Below, one piece after another: positions 22,803 through 34,170 of a stretch of DNA of 64,000 nt (position 1 is its first letter; the number at the start of each line of letters is the position of its first letter). Below the pieces are notes generated by a model, which was given only the letters and a program-made list of their open reading frames with translations, was not told where the DNA came from and ran no database searches. Location of the stretch: contig JAAEAF010003159.1 in assembly GCA_011037195.1 (NCBI GenBank), positions 1-64,000 of the forward strand, written 5' to 3'. The translations under genes and the position numbers were made by a program. Source of the stretch: Triatoma infestans (taxonomy: Eukaryota; Arthropoda; Insecta; Hemiptera; Reduviidae).

Positions 22803-23699
22803 CGAGGTGTGTAAATTAAGTAATGAGACTGATTTTCTAGTGTTCGATCTGGCAACACTGGAGACGCGGCGCATGCGTGGTAGGGCAAGTAAACATCTGA
22901 TACACGTCCAGTGCAAATTTGAAAATGCTAGAGTTGTTGCACTGTCCGTAGTGACTTTTTTTGTGAGCAAGGTTTTTTCAGTGCGTTTTAAAAATGAGTG
23001 ACATCAATTACGAGCAACGTTGTGCTATCAGGTTTTGCTTCAGACTTGGGCACAGTGCAACGGAAACGTTTGAAAAACTGTGCCAGGCCTATGGAGACAA
23101 TGTTTTGTCGAGAGCACAGGTTTTTAGGTGGTTTAAGTCGTTTGCAGAAGGAAGGGAATCAATTGAAGACGAGCCTCGCAGCGGAAGGCCTTCATCTTCA
23201 AGAACCGACGAAAATGTTGGCAGAATCCGCGATCTCGTGCGTTCAGATCGTCGTTTGACAGAGAAGTTCTTGAGAGACTTCGAAAAAGAGTCATGCGTGT
23301 GAGACCAAACATCAAAAACAAGTGGGTGTTGCATCACGACAATGCTCCGTGTCACACCGCGATTTCTATTAATGAGTATTTGGCCAGTAATAACATTCCT
23401 GTGGCTCCTCAGCCTCCTTATTCACCCGACTTGAGTCCATGTGACTTTTTTTTGTTCCCCAAATTGAAAAATCACCTCAAGGGACGTCATTTTGGAACAT
23501 TGGAGAATATTCAAACAGCCGTAACCGACCAACTGAAGTCTATTCCAGTATCCGAGTTCCAGCACTGCTATGACGAATGGAAGAATCGTCTTCAGCGTTG
23601 TGTGGCTTCCCAAGGTAGTTACTTTGAAGGGGACAATGTTGAATTGTAATTTTATTTGAATAAAAAAAAGATAAAAAATCAGTCTCATTACACACCTCG
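22803..23699 (+). mobile_element. Mariner with a large internal deletion
   Basis: TA at 22801-22802 and 23700-23701. The right repeat reads CGAGGTGTGTAATGAGACTG inward. The left has the same sequence with an extra 8 bp after GTGTAA. At 897 bp it is about 400 bp shorter than a full mariner, by loss of the middle of the transposase. It is inserted in the 3' region of a HINE. Confidence 0.88.
22994..23652 (+). pseudogene. Mariner transposase remnant, catalytic middle deleted
   Basis: The N-terminal segment (22994-23268) begins [20 protein letters not shown] and contains ARAQ-type HTH residues, [16 protein letters not shown] and RSDRRLT. The sequence then jumps to [14 protein letters not shown] residues in another frame. 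The C-terminal part (from 23293) has LHHDNAPCHTA and PPYSPDLSPCDFFLF with 34-residue spacing and ends at the stop 23647-23649. The deletion removes the region with the first catalytic aspartate, so it cannot encode active transposase. Confidence 0.85.
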
Positions 23700-24057
23700 T
23701 ATATGTCGTGTAAGTTTTTCACACCAGATAATTTTACTTTAAATTCATTGTGAAAGCAAAAAGTTCGGAATAAATTAACAAAATATGAAAATTAAAACAA
23801 ATTTACATTCATAGTCACACAAAAAACTCATGTCTAATTATCAAATGTACATTATTAGTAATATTACATAATGGGAACATGTAATAAATCAAGTACATTT
23901 CTTAGTAAATATTTCATAACGTGAGTTTACATTCAAACAAATATTATAAGTGAATTTTAATTATTAGAAAATAAAAGAAATGAACTAGATCAAAACGTTT
24001 ATATTATTTATTTAAAATATGAATAAATAATTTCTTGTTTGTCTACGTCATATTTTT

Positions 24058-24600
24058 ACTTTCTCTTACTCCTAAGTAAGAGGAAGTGTTGTAATCGTGT
24101 CAAAGTTTCGATTCTGAGTTTTCACCGGAAATATCCGTTTTGAGGGTTTACTGAGTCAAAAAAAAAATGATTTCTAGCAAATGTGTATGTATGTAGTATA
24201 TATATGCCCAGGATAGCTCAAAAACGAAAAATCGTTGAAAGTTCAAACTTGATATTTCGTTTAGATATCAACATTGGATCCGACAGTACGTTATTATCTG
24301 CCAAAATTCCTCAACCGGAAGTACCTACTTTACTGAATGTTTTTTTTTTTTTTTCACTTTTTTGCGATTTTCTCGAAAATGGCTCCAAAAATATTCTTTA
24401 AACTTTTTATATCAACTACACATACAGAGATTTACAATTTTTATTTAAAACATTTCTCTGGAAAAATTCATTTAAGGGCACTTTTAGGGGGTTGGGGTTG
24501 GGGTTGTTTCCTCTAAAGTGCATTCATAGTTGATTATACAATTCTATCTTCCAAATGAAATTAATCAGAAATAAATAGAACTACCTAAAATCTATTCGAA
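24058..24600 (+). mobile_element. HINE 5' portion joined to an opposite-strand portion
   Basis: It starts ACTTTCTCTTACTCCTAAGT with the full near-palindrome and contains one and a half modules. At about 24600 the sequence switches to the reverse orientation (24600-24960: TTCCCGGGGAAATGTTTCAA, AAATCGTTGGAGCCG, then a captured R-module). The joined pieces form a chimera. Confidence 0.6.
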
Positions 24601-24960
24601 AAACCTATTTTGTAAAATAGCACTTTTGGTCAACCGATTTTATTTAAAAATTAATATTCAAGCAATGCTTCAAATATATGTGGCAGAACCGAACCATACA
24701 TTGTACTGAAATGGTAGGGTAGAAGTAAGTTAACACTACTGTTGCTCCAAGAAACCTGACAGACAAAAGATTTCAAAAATTTCCCGGGGAAATGTTTCAA
24801 ATAAAAGTAATAATCGGTATTTACGTGCACAGATCACTATACGAAGTTTAATGAAAATCGTTGGAGCCGTTATCACGAAGAAAATTGCGAAAAACATTCA
24901 GTTCAGCCGTACAACAAGGTCGATGGATTTTGTCTGAAATCTTCTCAGATACCGGTAATA
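24600..24960 (-). mobile_element. HINE portion, reverse half of a chimera
   Basis: Reversed module order: TTTGGTCAACCGATTTTATT, TTTCAAATAAAAGTAATAAT, GAAAATCGTTGGAGCC. It runs into the R-module at 24955-25165. Confidence 0.5.
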
Positions 24961-25165
24961 AACGGAATATCAAGTCTGGGATTTTATGTATACTTGCTTG
25001 CATGATTTTGATGGTTCTTGACCGGTTTGGAATTCTCATTCTTTTGTCAGATTAAAGTAATCAAGTTCGTGTTATAGAGAATTGACTTCAGCTTTATATT
25101 TCTGTCACACACACCACGCTGGTTGACAACATGCAGGAGGTTCTAAGGTTATGTTAATATGTGTT
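24955..25165 (+). repeat. R-module, copy 1
   Basis: TGATGGTTCTTGACCGGTTT, GAATTCTCATTC, AAGTTCGTGTTATAGAG and GGAGGTTCTAAGGTTATGTT match the other copies in this order. It adjoins a HINE portion. Confidence 0.6.
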
Positions 25166-25516
25166 TGTTACTTTAATAATAAAAATAAAAATATTTTATT
25201 ATTTTATAATAATATTTATTAATAACATTTTAGAGCTTTTAACTTTATACACCCCTTTTCTTTTCTTCAATATTTGTCTATTCTTACTTGTATAATGTTG
25301 AAATGTATTTGGTGTGTTGAGTTGTTGTGTGTTTGTAGTAATAGTTGGTATAGCACGAGCGGTTTAGTAAAAGGGCTTGTGTTTGTGTATGTTTAAGAGA
25401 GAAGTATTAGTAATAATCAAGAGAGCACCACTGTTTTTAAAATAAATATATTATTCTCTAAGCAAATTTAAGTACTTTACAATATCACAACTATATCTTA
25501 ATAAATCAGATGTTGT

Positions 25517-25790
25517 CTAGAATAAAGGCAAATCTCTAACACTGGCACTGAGTTTAAGAGAGCGTTTCCTGAAGTGTTCTGCTTCGGTGTCTACAGCAGA
25601 CTCTCTTGAAGGAATGCCTTTTAATTGTTCGATCAAATCCTCCCCTGTGAGAAGAAGGGGTAGACAATGTTAACAAGGTTCATGAACTCTTCCTGTAACT
25701 GTACTTCCTCTACCTGGGTTACCCTTTTTGCCAACAAGCTCGCATTTTTCTCATAATTTTCTTCAATTAAAATAGATATAATTTCTTGCA
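25517..25790 (-). pseudogene. Unrecognised minus-strand coding relic inside intron 1
   Basis: The minus strand reads EIISILIEENYEKNASLLAK, RVTQVEEVQLQEEFMNLVNI, VYPFFSQG, then, one base shifted, EDLIEQLKGIPSRESAVDTE, AEHFRKRSLKLSASVRDLPL, F and a stop. The charge pattern suggests helices. The frames join at a G-run (C-run on + at 25642-25645), so a single deletion could explain the break. No intron with matching phase fits. It may be a transposon-encoded DNA-binding or coiled-coil protein, or a host pseudogene; I do not recognise it. Confidence 0.35.
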
Positions 25791-25989
25791 TCCATCACAT
25801 TTACTCTTGAAATTCTCTATCCCCTCCCCCTCTATTAAAAATACCTTGTTAAAACTGGACGTACTTAACACCACTATTAAAATTTAATTGTAAAATAAAG
25901 TCCAAAAGACGCTATTAGTTTTTACGTTTTTCTAATGTCCAATCATAATTTACAATCATTCCATTTTTATTATAAAAGGCACACCCAAA

Positions 25990-26205
25990 CTAACATATCC
26001 TTATTAACCTTCCACATACAACCAACAAGTGTAGTGCGTAATAGAAACATTTAGTAGAATTCTACTGTCTACACGAACTAGATAGCCATACTCTGGCAAA
26101 GGATGAGAAATCCGCAGCCGGTCAGGAATGGAATAAATATATGCATGCTGCGACAGATAAAATCCCAGATGTTATTCAGCATTGCGGACCCATCCACATA
26201 TGCAG
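25990..26205 (-). repeat. R-module, copy 2
   Basis: CATACAACCAACAAGTGTAG, GAAACATTTAGTAGAATTCT, GAAATCCGCAGCCGGTCAGG and GCATTGCGGACCCATCCACA. It leads into the chimeric HINE at 26220. Confidence 0.6.
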
Positions 26206-26219
26206 CAATATCAAGTTTT

Positions 26220-26806
26220 AGCCTTTTTTTAGATTTTTTCATTTTTGAGTTATTCCACTCATACGTACGTGAGTCTCCGGGAAAATGCATTTATGAACCC
26301 TTTTAGGGGATGGGTGGGGTTAGATTATACTATAAAGTGCTATTTCAGTTGATTACGCAATTCATCAGAGACATTTTCCGTGGTAGCCTGGTTCATTTTG
26401 TGGTCATCTACCGGTTGCGAGCGTTCACCCATCTTCAGGATGCGTATTCGGACAGTGTGATAACAAAGACTTGCACAGAGCGAATTCACGTATCACACAC
26501 TTGCACGTATCACGTGTGCGTTATCACAGTGTCTGAAAACGCATCCTGAAGATGGGCGAACGCCCGAAACCGGTCCTTGACCACAAAATGAAGCAGGCTA
26601 TCACGAAAAATGTCTCTGATGCTTTCCAGCTCTGCGGAACCAATCACCACAACAACTATTACACAATTCTATCGTCTAAGTGTACACATTCGCTAAAAGT
26701 ATTTTTTTCGTGCTTAGAAGAATTCGAAATACGTTTTTTCGGAAAAAAACCCAATTTCGCAAATCTGGCACTTTCGTAATACTTACCAGGAGTAAAGAGA
26801 AAGTAA
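26220..26806. mobile_element. Chimeric HINE with a fold-back element inside
   Basis: The left part is + oriented (GGGAAAATGCATTTATGAAC, TAAAGTGCTATTTCAG), while the right end is the reversed 5' terminus ACCAGGAGTAAAGAGAAAGT. A fold-back retroelement fills 26364-26657 with a 12 bp target duplication. Confidence 0.55.
26364..26657. mobile_element. Fold-back retroelement with hammerhead-like core, copy 1
   Basis: The left arm begins ATCAGAGACATTTTCCGTGG. The right arm is its reverse complement plus about 40 bp more (GCTTTCCAGCTCTGCGGAAC) and ends with a CAACAACT tail. ATTACGCAATTC (26352-26363) and ATTACACAATTC (26658-26669) are a 12 bp target duplication with one change. The right arm has CTGAAGATGGGCGAACGCCC then GAAACCGGT, a CUGANGA-helix-GAAA arrangement. 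Confidence 0.75.
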
Positions 26807-27610
26807 AAAAAAAAAAAATGCTTAAAAGATTAAGTAAAAGATTTCAGATAATAGAGTAACTAAACTAAATTCATAGACTTCTTCATTATTCCGCTATTCT
26901 TAATTCTGTATTTTCGTAACTTCAAAATCGTCGGCCTCATTAAACCTAAACGTTAAACTGCTTCTATATTGGTCTCTATTGTTATTCTTATATTTAAATA
27001 TTTATTGTTAATTTTCTTTATAACGATAAAACAAATGAAAAGTGCATTAAAGATTTCACAATGTCTTTTTTTTAGATAATGATCACTCAAAATCGATAGT
27101 ATAAAACTTATTAAATGATAAGTATCATTATAACGTAGAGTAATTAATGATCAAGAAACAAAGTAATTTGATAATTATCTAAATTTTGTCATTAAACGAT
27201 TTTTTTTGTTTTATAAATAGGTTAATAGAGTAGATTGTACTAGATATTAAAATTATATAGTAAGTATTGTAATTGCTACAGTTGATCATTAGGCAGATTC
27301 ATTCTCTAGGAGGAAATATATTGGCCATTTTCTTAAAGGATCTTGTGTATTCCCGTCTAACAGAAATAATACCCTCACTGGCATCCCTGACACTTTTAGG
27401 CACCTAGCGGCATACTAAGCACGATAAAACTGTCGCAGTTGCCGACAAAGTACGTAATTAGGAAGACGAATTAAGTATTTTTTAACGACAATTGATACAG
27501 CATGTTGAAAAGTTAAGTTGTTCACACAGAAATATCTACTTTTTATTTACTGTTATCAATGTAATTCTTGGGTAGAGCAGTATTTTCTCTCAGTTTTTTT
27601 TTACAATCTA
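26807..27610. other. No gene seen
   Basis: AT-rich intron sequence between two HINEs. Confidence 0.4.
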
Positions 27611-28354
27611 ATACTTCTTGGTAAGAGGAAGTATTACGAGTGTCAAATATTTGAAATTGAGTCTACACCGGAAACACTTGTTGGGTATGTGAGTATATGT
27701 GTGAGTGTCACGAAGGTATCGGGCCAAATCTATCAAATCCGAAAGTGCGACTTTACTGAACGGTTTTTTTTTTCTTTCTTTCCAGTTTTTCGCGATTTTT
27801 TTCGTAAACGGCACCAACGATTTTCTTTAGACTCGTATTATAACTTTATCTGACACATTTTTCCCGGGAAAATAGATTTTGGGGGGGGTTTGGACCTGAG
27901 GGAACAGGACCGTTATGCTTTCCACTAAAATACCATTTTCAGTATAATGTATGGTTTTTACCACCTACAAAATTTAATGTAGGTACACTGGAAGCATTGC
28001 TAGAATTCGAAATTTGTAAAAAAAATCGGTTAACCGGAAGTGAGAATTTACCGAATAGGAAGATTTTTTGGGGGGAAATTTTTTCTCGAAAACGGGAAAT
28101 TTTCTTTAATCTTGGATTGCTCTCTACATTGATAAAAACGGATCATTTTTAGAGGGGTTTTTGGTGGGGGCCGGTCAGTTGTGTTACATTCAAATGTAAC
28201 GCTTTGCACAAGTCCCCTCAATATATATCTTTTTCTTTTTTTTTTGCTCAGTCCAACTAAACATTATAAACGTTGCAATTAAAAAAGAAAATTTTGTTTA
28301 ATTAAATTGTATTAATTGGAGTGAAAGAAAGTCGTATGAATGTTTCACACGAAA
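27611..28354 (+). mobile_element. HINE copy with both ends
   Basis: The 5' end has lost its outer arm (ACTTCTTGGTAAGAGGAAGT) but GTATTACGAG and CACCGGAAAC follow as in other copies. The 3' end is GAAAGAAAGTCGTATGAATG then TTTCACACGAA and T-rich flank. Two internal modules are visible. Confidence 0.7.
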
Positions 28355-29032
28355 TTTTTATTACTTTTTTTTGAATTTATTCCGTTCATTAAACTTTATT
28401 TTATTTTAATTCTAAATTGTTCGAGTGTATATATTTTGCTAGCAAATTTACGCTACAGTATTACTTCCGGTCGATTAGATTATATTATAAGGTAAGAGCG
28501 GGCGGCTGCCCCGGGGTGTTGTTTACAAAGTGAAATAATAACACTAGCGCAAGATCTCAAACATTTGCAAGTTTTTTTTTTTTCAATTTTTTGCACGCTA
28601 GATCTATCAACTCAGCTAACAACATAACAACAATGTAGATAGAAACAACGACAAAAAAAAAAATAAATCTAATTTTAGAAAATTGATAGTTTTAAAAAAA
28701 AATAAAGAAATGTGTTGATGGACAGACTACATCTATTTAAGAAAAATCCTAAGTGAACGATAATAAATAATGTAATATACTTTTTACGTCTTTTGTTTGT
28801 TTGTTTTTTGACACGTGGGAATTATCATTTTAAAAAAACATTGATATACGTAATTGATGGTTTCGAAAATTATAGGTTTCACTAATATTATTTTGAAGGT
28901 TAGATTTTATTAATATTATAAATATTAAATTCAAATCTACATGTAAACTATATATTATATTATATGGTTATAAAAACTATTTTATAGTTAAGGCTTTTAA
29001 AAATACATTATTTATTTATTTATCAACATGAT
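28355..29032. other. No gene seen
   Basis: AT-rich intron sequence with A- and T-runs, ending at SINE family 2. Confidence 0.4.
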
Positions 29033-29248
29033 ATAAAGTAAAGTAATGCCTACTTATTATTCAGGCAGGCTTAACGTCCAAACTACCAAATTAAGGTACC
29101 GTGGACGGGGGCAGAAAGCACCTACTTTACTAATAACATTTTTCAACAAATATAAAATTTAGCAGTTATACGCTGGACTCGAACTGGGGACCTCCCACTT
29201 ACAAGTCCATGCTCATAACCACTACACCAACACCCGCCCGCCCCTATC
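29033..29248 (-). mobile_element. tRNA-derived SINE, family 2
   Basis: The minus strand has box A TGGTGTAGTGGTTATGAG (29212-29229) and box B CAGTTCGAGTCC (29174-29185) at tRNA spacing. The body contains GTACCTTAATTTGGTAGTTT and GACGTTAAGCCTGCC, and the tail is (ACTTT)n. It is a SINE, not a tRNA gene: no acceptor stem or terminator was seen. Confidence 0.75.
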
Positions 29249-29447
29249 AACGTGATATATATAATTTATAAAAGTTATTGTATAAACGGTTTTATAAACT
29301 CATATTATTAAAATAATGACCCAATACAACTAAATTGTTCCATAAATGGAACTTAATTGTTTAATTTAAAGAGCGCTAACTTCTAATGGGCCTTCGTATT
29401 ACCTTTTATGATTCAGTTCTCATTTTTTCCCAATTTAATCTATGTCT

Positions 29448-29742
29448 CAGTGACATTTTCCGTGGCAGCCTGCTTCATTTTGTGGTCATCTACCGGCTTC
29501 GAGCGTTCGCCCATCTTCAGGATGCTTCAGACAGAGTGATTACACAGACTTGCACAGAGCAAATGAGTGTATAAACTGAATTTGCTTTGTACAAGTCTGT
29601 GTAATCACACTGTCTGACAAAAGCATCCGGAAGATGGGCGAACGCCCGAAAGTGATCGATGACCATAAAATGAAGCAGGCTACCATGGAAAATGTCTCCT
29701 CTGATGCTTTCCAGCTCTGCGCAACCAACCAGGACAACAACT
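29448..29742. mobile_element. Fold-back retroelement, copy 2
   Basis: Same arms, starting CAGTGACATTTTCCGTGG and ending AGGACAACAACT. The target duplication AATCTATGTCT is perfect at 29437-29447 and 29743-29753. The GAAACC core has decayed to GAAAGTGA, so this copy's ribozyme-like core is probably dead. Confidence 0.8.
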
Positions 29743-29874
29743 AATCTATGTCTGATTGTGAAACAATTATTATTCCATTAGAATCAATTAAAACACTCAC
29801 AATGTCTTCACTGGTATTAATGGGAGAATCTAAACTTAATAAAGCGTTTTTTTTTTTCTTTTTTGAGCTGAACA

Positions 29875-30270
29875 CAAAAACCATCCGTCCCTCCCCCAAA
29901 ACAACCTCCCCCCCCCCCCATTAAAATTGAATTTTCCCGTAAAAAGTTTTAAAAAATGTGATAGGTCTCTGTATCTATTGTTAGTATACCAAATTCAATG
30001 AGAATGCATCGGTGTTTTTATAGAGAAACTCGGAGAAAAAACGGTGGGAGGGGGAACCGTCAGTACAAACGCACTTCCAGTTAACCAGATTTTCAAATTC
30101 AAATTCAAAATTTTGTCAACATATTTAATTAGAATTAATATAATTTAGATGATACAATTTTACAGTTAACTAAAATAACATTTTAATGGCAAACATAATC
30201 CCTACCCCTCCACCAAAATGTCTCTTTAAATGAATTTTCCAAGAGAAATATTTCAAATACAAATTGTAGC
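29875..30270 (-). mobile_element. HINE fragment
   Basis: C-runs at 29895-29921, ATTGAATTTTCCCGT, GAAACTCGGAG, GCACTTCCAGTTAACCAGAT and CCCTACCCCTCCACC are reversed module elements. It leads into the R-module at 30290-30505. Confidence 0.5.
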
Positions 30271-30289
30271 TCTTCAATGAATATATGGA

Positions 30290-30505
30290 TGGGACTGCAA
30301 TGTTGGATAACATCTGATATTTTATCCATCATAGCGCATATTTGTATTGTTGCTGACAGGGTTTTGGATTTTCAGCTATCTTCAGAGTAAATTTATCATG
30401 TTCGTTTAGAGAGTTTATTTCAACTACACTTGTTAACTTGTTGATTGTATGCGTAATTTATCAGCAAGTGTACATCAGTCGGCACATACAACCATCAAGC
30501 CAAGT
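30290..30505 (+). repeat. R-module, copy 3, with a terminal hairpin
   Basis: GGATGGGACTGCAATGTTGG, TGACAGGGTTTTGGATTTTC and the paired segments CTACACTTGTTAACTTGTTG (30423-30442) and CCATCAAGCCAAGTGTAGTG (30491-30510) form an imperfect stem. HINE sequence flanks both sides. Confidence 0.6.
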
Positions 30506-30527
30506 GTAGTGTGTAAAATAAAAAAAA

Positions 30528-31463
30528 TCTTGTGTGAAACACTCACACAACTTTCTTCTACTCCAGTTTTTGAAATTGACAAATTTTATCGTTAGGGTAT
30601 CACACTTAATGAAATTCGTCGGAGTTCGTCGAAATTCCTGGAAAACTGAAAAACTGTTCAGTAAAAGCACACATCCGGTTTATAATAGTTTTCTTGAAAC
30701 TCGGAAATTTGGTCATCTATTTATTTCTAATTTTTGGATGGTAGAATTGTATAATCAACTAGGATAGCACTTTAGAAAAAACCATAACACCACCCCTCCT
30801 CCAAAAGCCCCCTTAAATGACATTATTAGACGAAATGTTTCAAATAAAAGTTGTAGCCCTTTATATGTATAGTACACATTACTACATTAAACAAAATCGT
30901 TAGAGCCGTTTCTCGAAAAAATACCAGAAAACTGAAAAATACATTTCAGTAAAAACGCACTTTCGGTCATCCGATTTTTTTCAAACTCGGAATTTCAACA
31001 ACATATTTAATTCTACTTAATATTATTTAGATGGCAGAATTGTACAGTAAACTGTAATAGCACTATAGAGAAAAACCTAACTCCCACCCCTCCCTCAAAA
31101 GTGCCCTTAAATGAATTTTTTCCCGGTGAAATGTTTCAAATAAAAGTTGTAGCTACTTGTGTGTGTACTTTATGTGCCAAGTTTCAAGAAAATCGTCACA
31201 GTCATTTATGAGAAAATCGCAGAAAAGTAAAAAAATCAACTAGTAAAGTAGTACTTCCGGTTGGGGAATTTTCACAGATGACCCACTGTCGGATCCCATG
31301 GTGATCCCTAAACGGAATATCAAGTCACACACACACAGACCATTTGCTAAAAACCACATTTTTGGACAAAGGGGACCTCAAAACGGATATTTCCGGTGAA
31401 AACTCGATATCGAAAATTTGGTACGATTATAATACTTCCACTTACTAGGAGTCAGAGAAAGTA
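30528..31463 (-). mobile_element. HINE copy with both ends
   Basis: On the + strand it begins TCTTGTGTGAAACACTCACA (the 3' hairpin reversed) and ends CTTACTAGGAGTCAGAGAAAG. It carries three internal modules with GGAAGT and GAAACATTT motifs and a short CACACA run near 31326. A-rich and T-rich DNA flanks it. It is among the best preserved copies. Confidence 0.78.
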
Positions 31464-32095
31464 ATAAATACTCGTATTAAATGTTAATAAAGAAAATTGA
31501 AAATTTTGAATCACCGATATAGAAAATTGCCGCTAGAATCACCCAATTCTTGTGAATTCTTCCATTTTCTATTTACCTTCAAATTCTTCTTAAACATGTG
31601 AAAACTACAAACCCTATTCAGATCCTTTTTTGTATTCAATGTATTCAAATTTTGAACTGGGATAAAAGTTTCTTTATGTATTATTATATGTAAATGTTTT
31701 TTCTTAATAATTATTTATTTATGAATAGTTGTTAGTGACGGATATCCGTTTTGTAATAAAATATCATATTTTCCCGTTAACTTTACCGAAATAAAAAGTT
31801 TTTAAAAAAGAATAAAATATGTACAAGAAAAAAAAAAAAAATGAATTGAATCCATAATGGGAAGTGGTTTGGAATTTCCGGCCTCTTATTGTCAGACTGT
31901 CTTTTGTTAACTTATTCCAATTTTTTATTTTTATTTTTTATTTTTTGACAATGCTTTAAGAAAAAAGTTTCTTTTATAATATTTTGTAATGTTAATTTAA
32001 CTAAGTGTATAATTACTGGGCACTCAGCCATTTCATTGAACGAGTTTTCGTATAAATGTGATATTAACCTTACGGAAGTGAAACAAAAAAAAGGA
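31464..32095. other. No gene seen
   Basis: AT-rich intron sequence; nothing recognised. Confidence 0.4.
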
Positions 32096-32280
32096 TATTT
32101 GGTGTGAAACACTCACACGACTTTCTCTAAATCTAATTAATACAATTTAATTAAGAAATTTTCTTTAAAATTGCAACGTCACAATGATATTAATTGGACT
32201 GGCCATAACCATGGTGATGTGGATTTTAGTTGTATACCTGAACGGCCTTATGTGGAGCGCTCTATGTCAAAACTAAGAAA
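32096..32280 (-). mobile_element. HINE 3'-end fragment
   Basis: GGTGTGAAACACTCACACGA then CTTTCTCTAAATC, followed by ATTGCAACGTC and AACGGCCTTATGTGGAGCGC, which recur in other copies near 8050. Confidence 0.6.
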
Positions 32281-32556
32281 GCTTGTATAAGTTTAAATTT
32301 AAACTAACTGACCAATACCTCTCGCAAATCAATTTTTTTCAAGAAAAATTGTTAAGATAAAAGACGTCAGACATTTCTATCCTTACGAAGCAAACATTTT
32401 ATATCTTGGAATTTTAGTGCTTATAACTTACTGTTTAAATTCCCGATATTGAATTACATTAAACTTCTCAACACATATCACATTGCAGACTGACATGATC
32501 TCATTCATGACGTCATTTCCTTCTCATTCAGTGTGCTCCGTTAGTTGTGAAAATTC

Positions 32557-32589
<33 letters not shown>

Positions 32590-33329
32590 TTAACAACGTT
32601 ATTATTACGAATAAATAACATAAATTTGTTTCTTATTTGGAGTGCAATATAAGATTAATTTCTTGTCATGATTAAATCAAATAAGGTCTCTATGAAAGTA
32701 TTGATCCATAAACCCATTAGTCGGAAATGAGTCAACAAATTTAAACTTCAAACCACTATGAGCTGACGCAGACTTGACTGAAATCCTAATTAATCAATTA
32801 ATATGCCGGAAAATTAACAAGTTGATTAAATAATTTTAATTGAATTATTGATTTTTTCGAGGGTGTAGGGTATTAGTGGGGTTCAAGTCAATATTGTTAT
32901 TTATTCAAGTGATTAAAGTAGGAGTACTGAGAATGGATGGTCTTTCAAATAAGGGAAATATAATATTTGTTTAGTAAATAAACATGAAATGACTCGGTAT
33001 GTAACTCTTTATTCAGGAGATAAAGAGAAGAGACATTCCCGAACCATCCGTATTCTTCTCTTCCATTGCTTGATGTTTGATTTCTGTAAGATAATAAATC
33101 TTTCAAATGATGCTTTCCTTGATTTCTTTTGAAAATATTTCAAATTTAATATAATAAATATAGTCGAGATACAGACGATATTCTTTGCAGATAAACTGGT
33201 TGAATAACCTGGTTTTAATAGCACAAGATAAAGATAACAAGGATACCATAATAAGACTTGGTAAGTAAGAGTGATATGTGAGTGATAAAGGCAGTGTAGA
33301 ATTCGAAAGATTAGCCAGGCAGATTTTAG
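32281..33329. other. No gene seen
   Basis: AT-rich, includes an (AAT)n run. The last part may belong to the LINE that starts to be readable at 33330. Confidence 0.35.
32556..32589 (+). repeat. (AAT)n microsatellite
   Basis: About 11 ATA units. Confidence 0.9.
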
Positions 33330-34170
33330 ATACAAAATACTAAACGTGAGATTCGCAGTGAATAATGGCCTAAGACAAGGAGATCCAGTTTTTCTCAGCG
33401 GTCTTTAAATTATGCTATGACAGGAATTGCAAGAGCAGTTAGGACAAATCCATGTGAAACAATTTATAACCGGCTTATTCAGCGGATGATTTGGTTTTAT
33501 CTAAAAGAGCATTACATTCGGTGGCTTCACAAGATAAATGAAAATAAATCTGTTTATATTATGAAAAAGAAGAAACAGAGTCTAATAGTGGGTAGTATGC
33601 AGATAAACGAACATGATTTCCCTTCATGCCGGGAATTTGAATGTCTGGGAAGTCTAGTGACGGAGCAGAACATGTTATGTGTTGAAAGTAGAATATCTGT
33701 GGGGAAACCGAGATACTTCTATGCTTTACAAAAAGTCCTCACATTCAAATTACTGTTTAAGAATATTAAACTGCAGATATGCATAGCCATAATAAGAACC
33801 GGTAAATACAAGTGAAACATGGGTCTTGACGAAGGGCTACTAAATGTATGAGAAAGAGAACTCCTTCTAAAAGTTGTCGGTCTTATGTGCAAGCAAGGGA
33901 CAAAAACTGATGAGCTTCCAACTCCATATGACCAGCTTTTAGAAAGATGGGGTCGTTTAAGATGATAAGAACACGTTAAGCAGAAGGTGCTGGTTTCTTC
34001 GAAAGTTACAATATGGAAAACCGGACGGTAGCCCCGGATAAAGGGATGTCTGAGTATTCATTGGCTGGATAATGTTGAAGTGGATATGACACCATTACTT
34101 CGAGTTAGGTGATGGAGCGCGGCAGGAAATGAATGGTGAAATATCTTTGAGCAATGTTGCTTCATTCATG
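33330..34170 (+). mobile_element. LINE reverse transcriptase relic with the YADD-type box
   Basis: AVNNGLRQGDPV (motif near 33357) is followed by AYSADDLVLSK (near 33473), the altered catalytic YADD box. Then come VGSMQINEHDFPSCREFECL, GSLVTEQN, and degenerate remains of the C-terminal GRPR--W-D region (34020-34150). All frames are broken. Clade not certain; the spacing suits RTE- or I-type elements. Confidence 0.65.

Larger units (their letters stand above)
22288..23728 (+). mobile_element. HINE copy with a mariner inserted near its 3' hairpin
   Basis: The 5' half carries the CAACCGGAAACAACAACACT module and TTTCTCGTACAATTTTCTG. The 3' hairpin (CGTGTAAGTTTTTCACACCAGA) lies just beyond the mariner's right end. 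Removing the mariner leaves AGAAACTTATGTCGTG, which recovers the usual terminal region. Confidence 0.65.

Noticed and set aside
29174..29229. tRNA gene
   Set aside because: Box A and box B are present, but there is no acceptor stem or 3' terminator, and the sequence runs into a SINE body with an (ACTTT)n tail.
33009..33335. 108-codon minus-strand open frame
   Set aside because: Low-complexity AT-rich translation; the opposite strand leads into a LINE reverse transcriptase relic.
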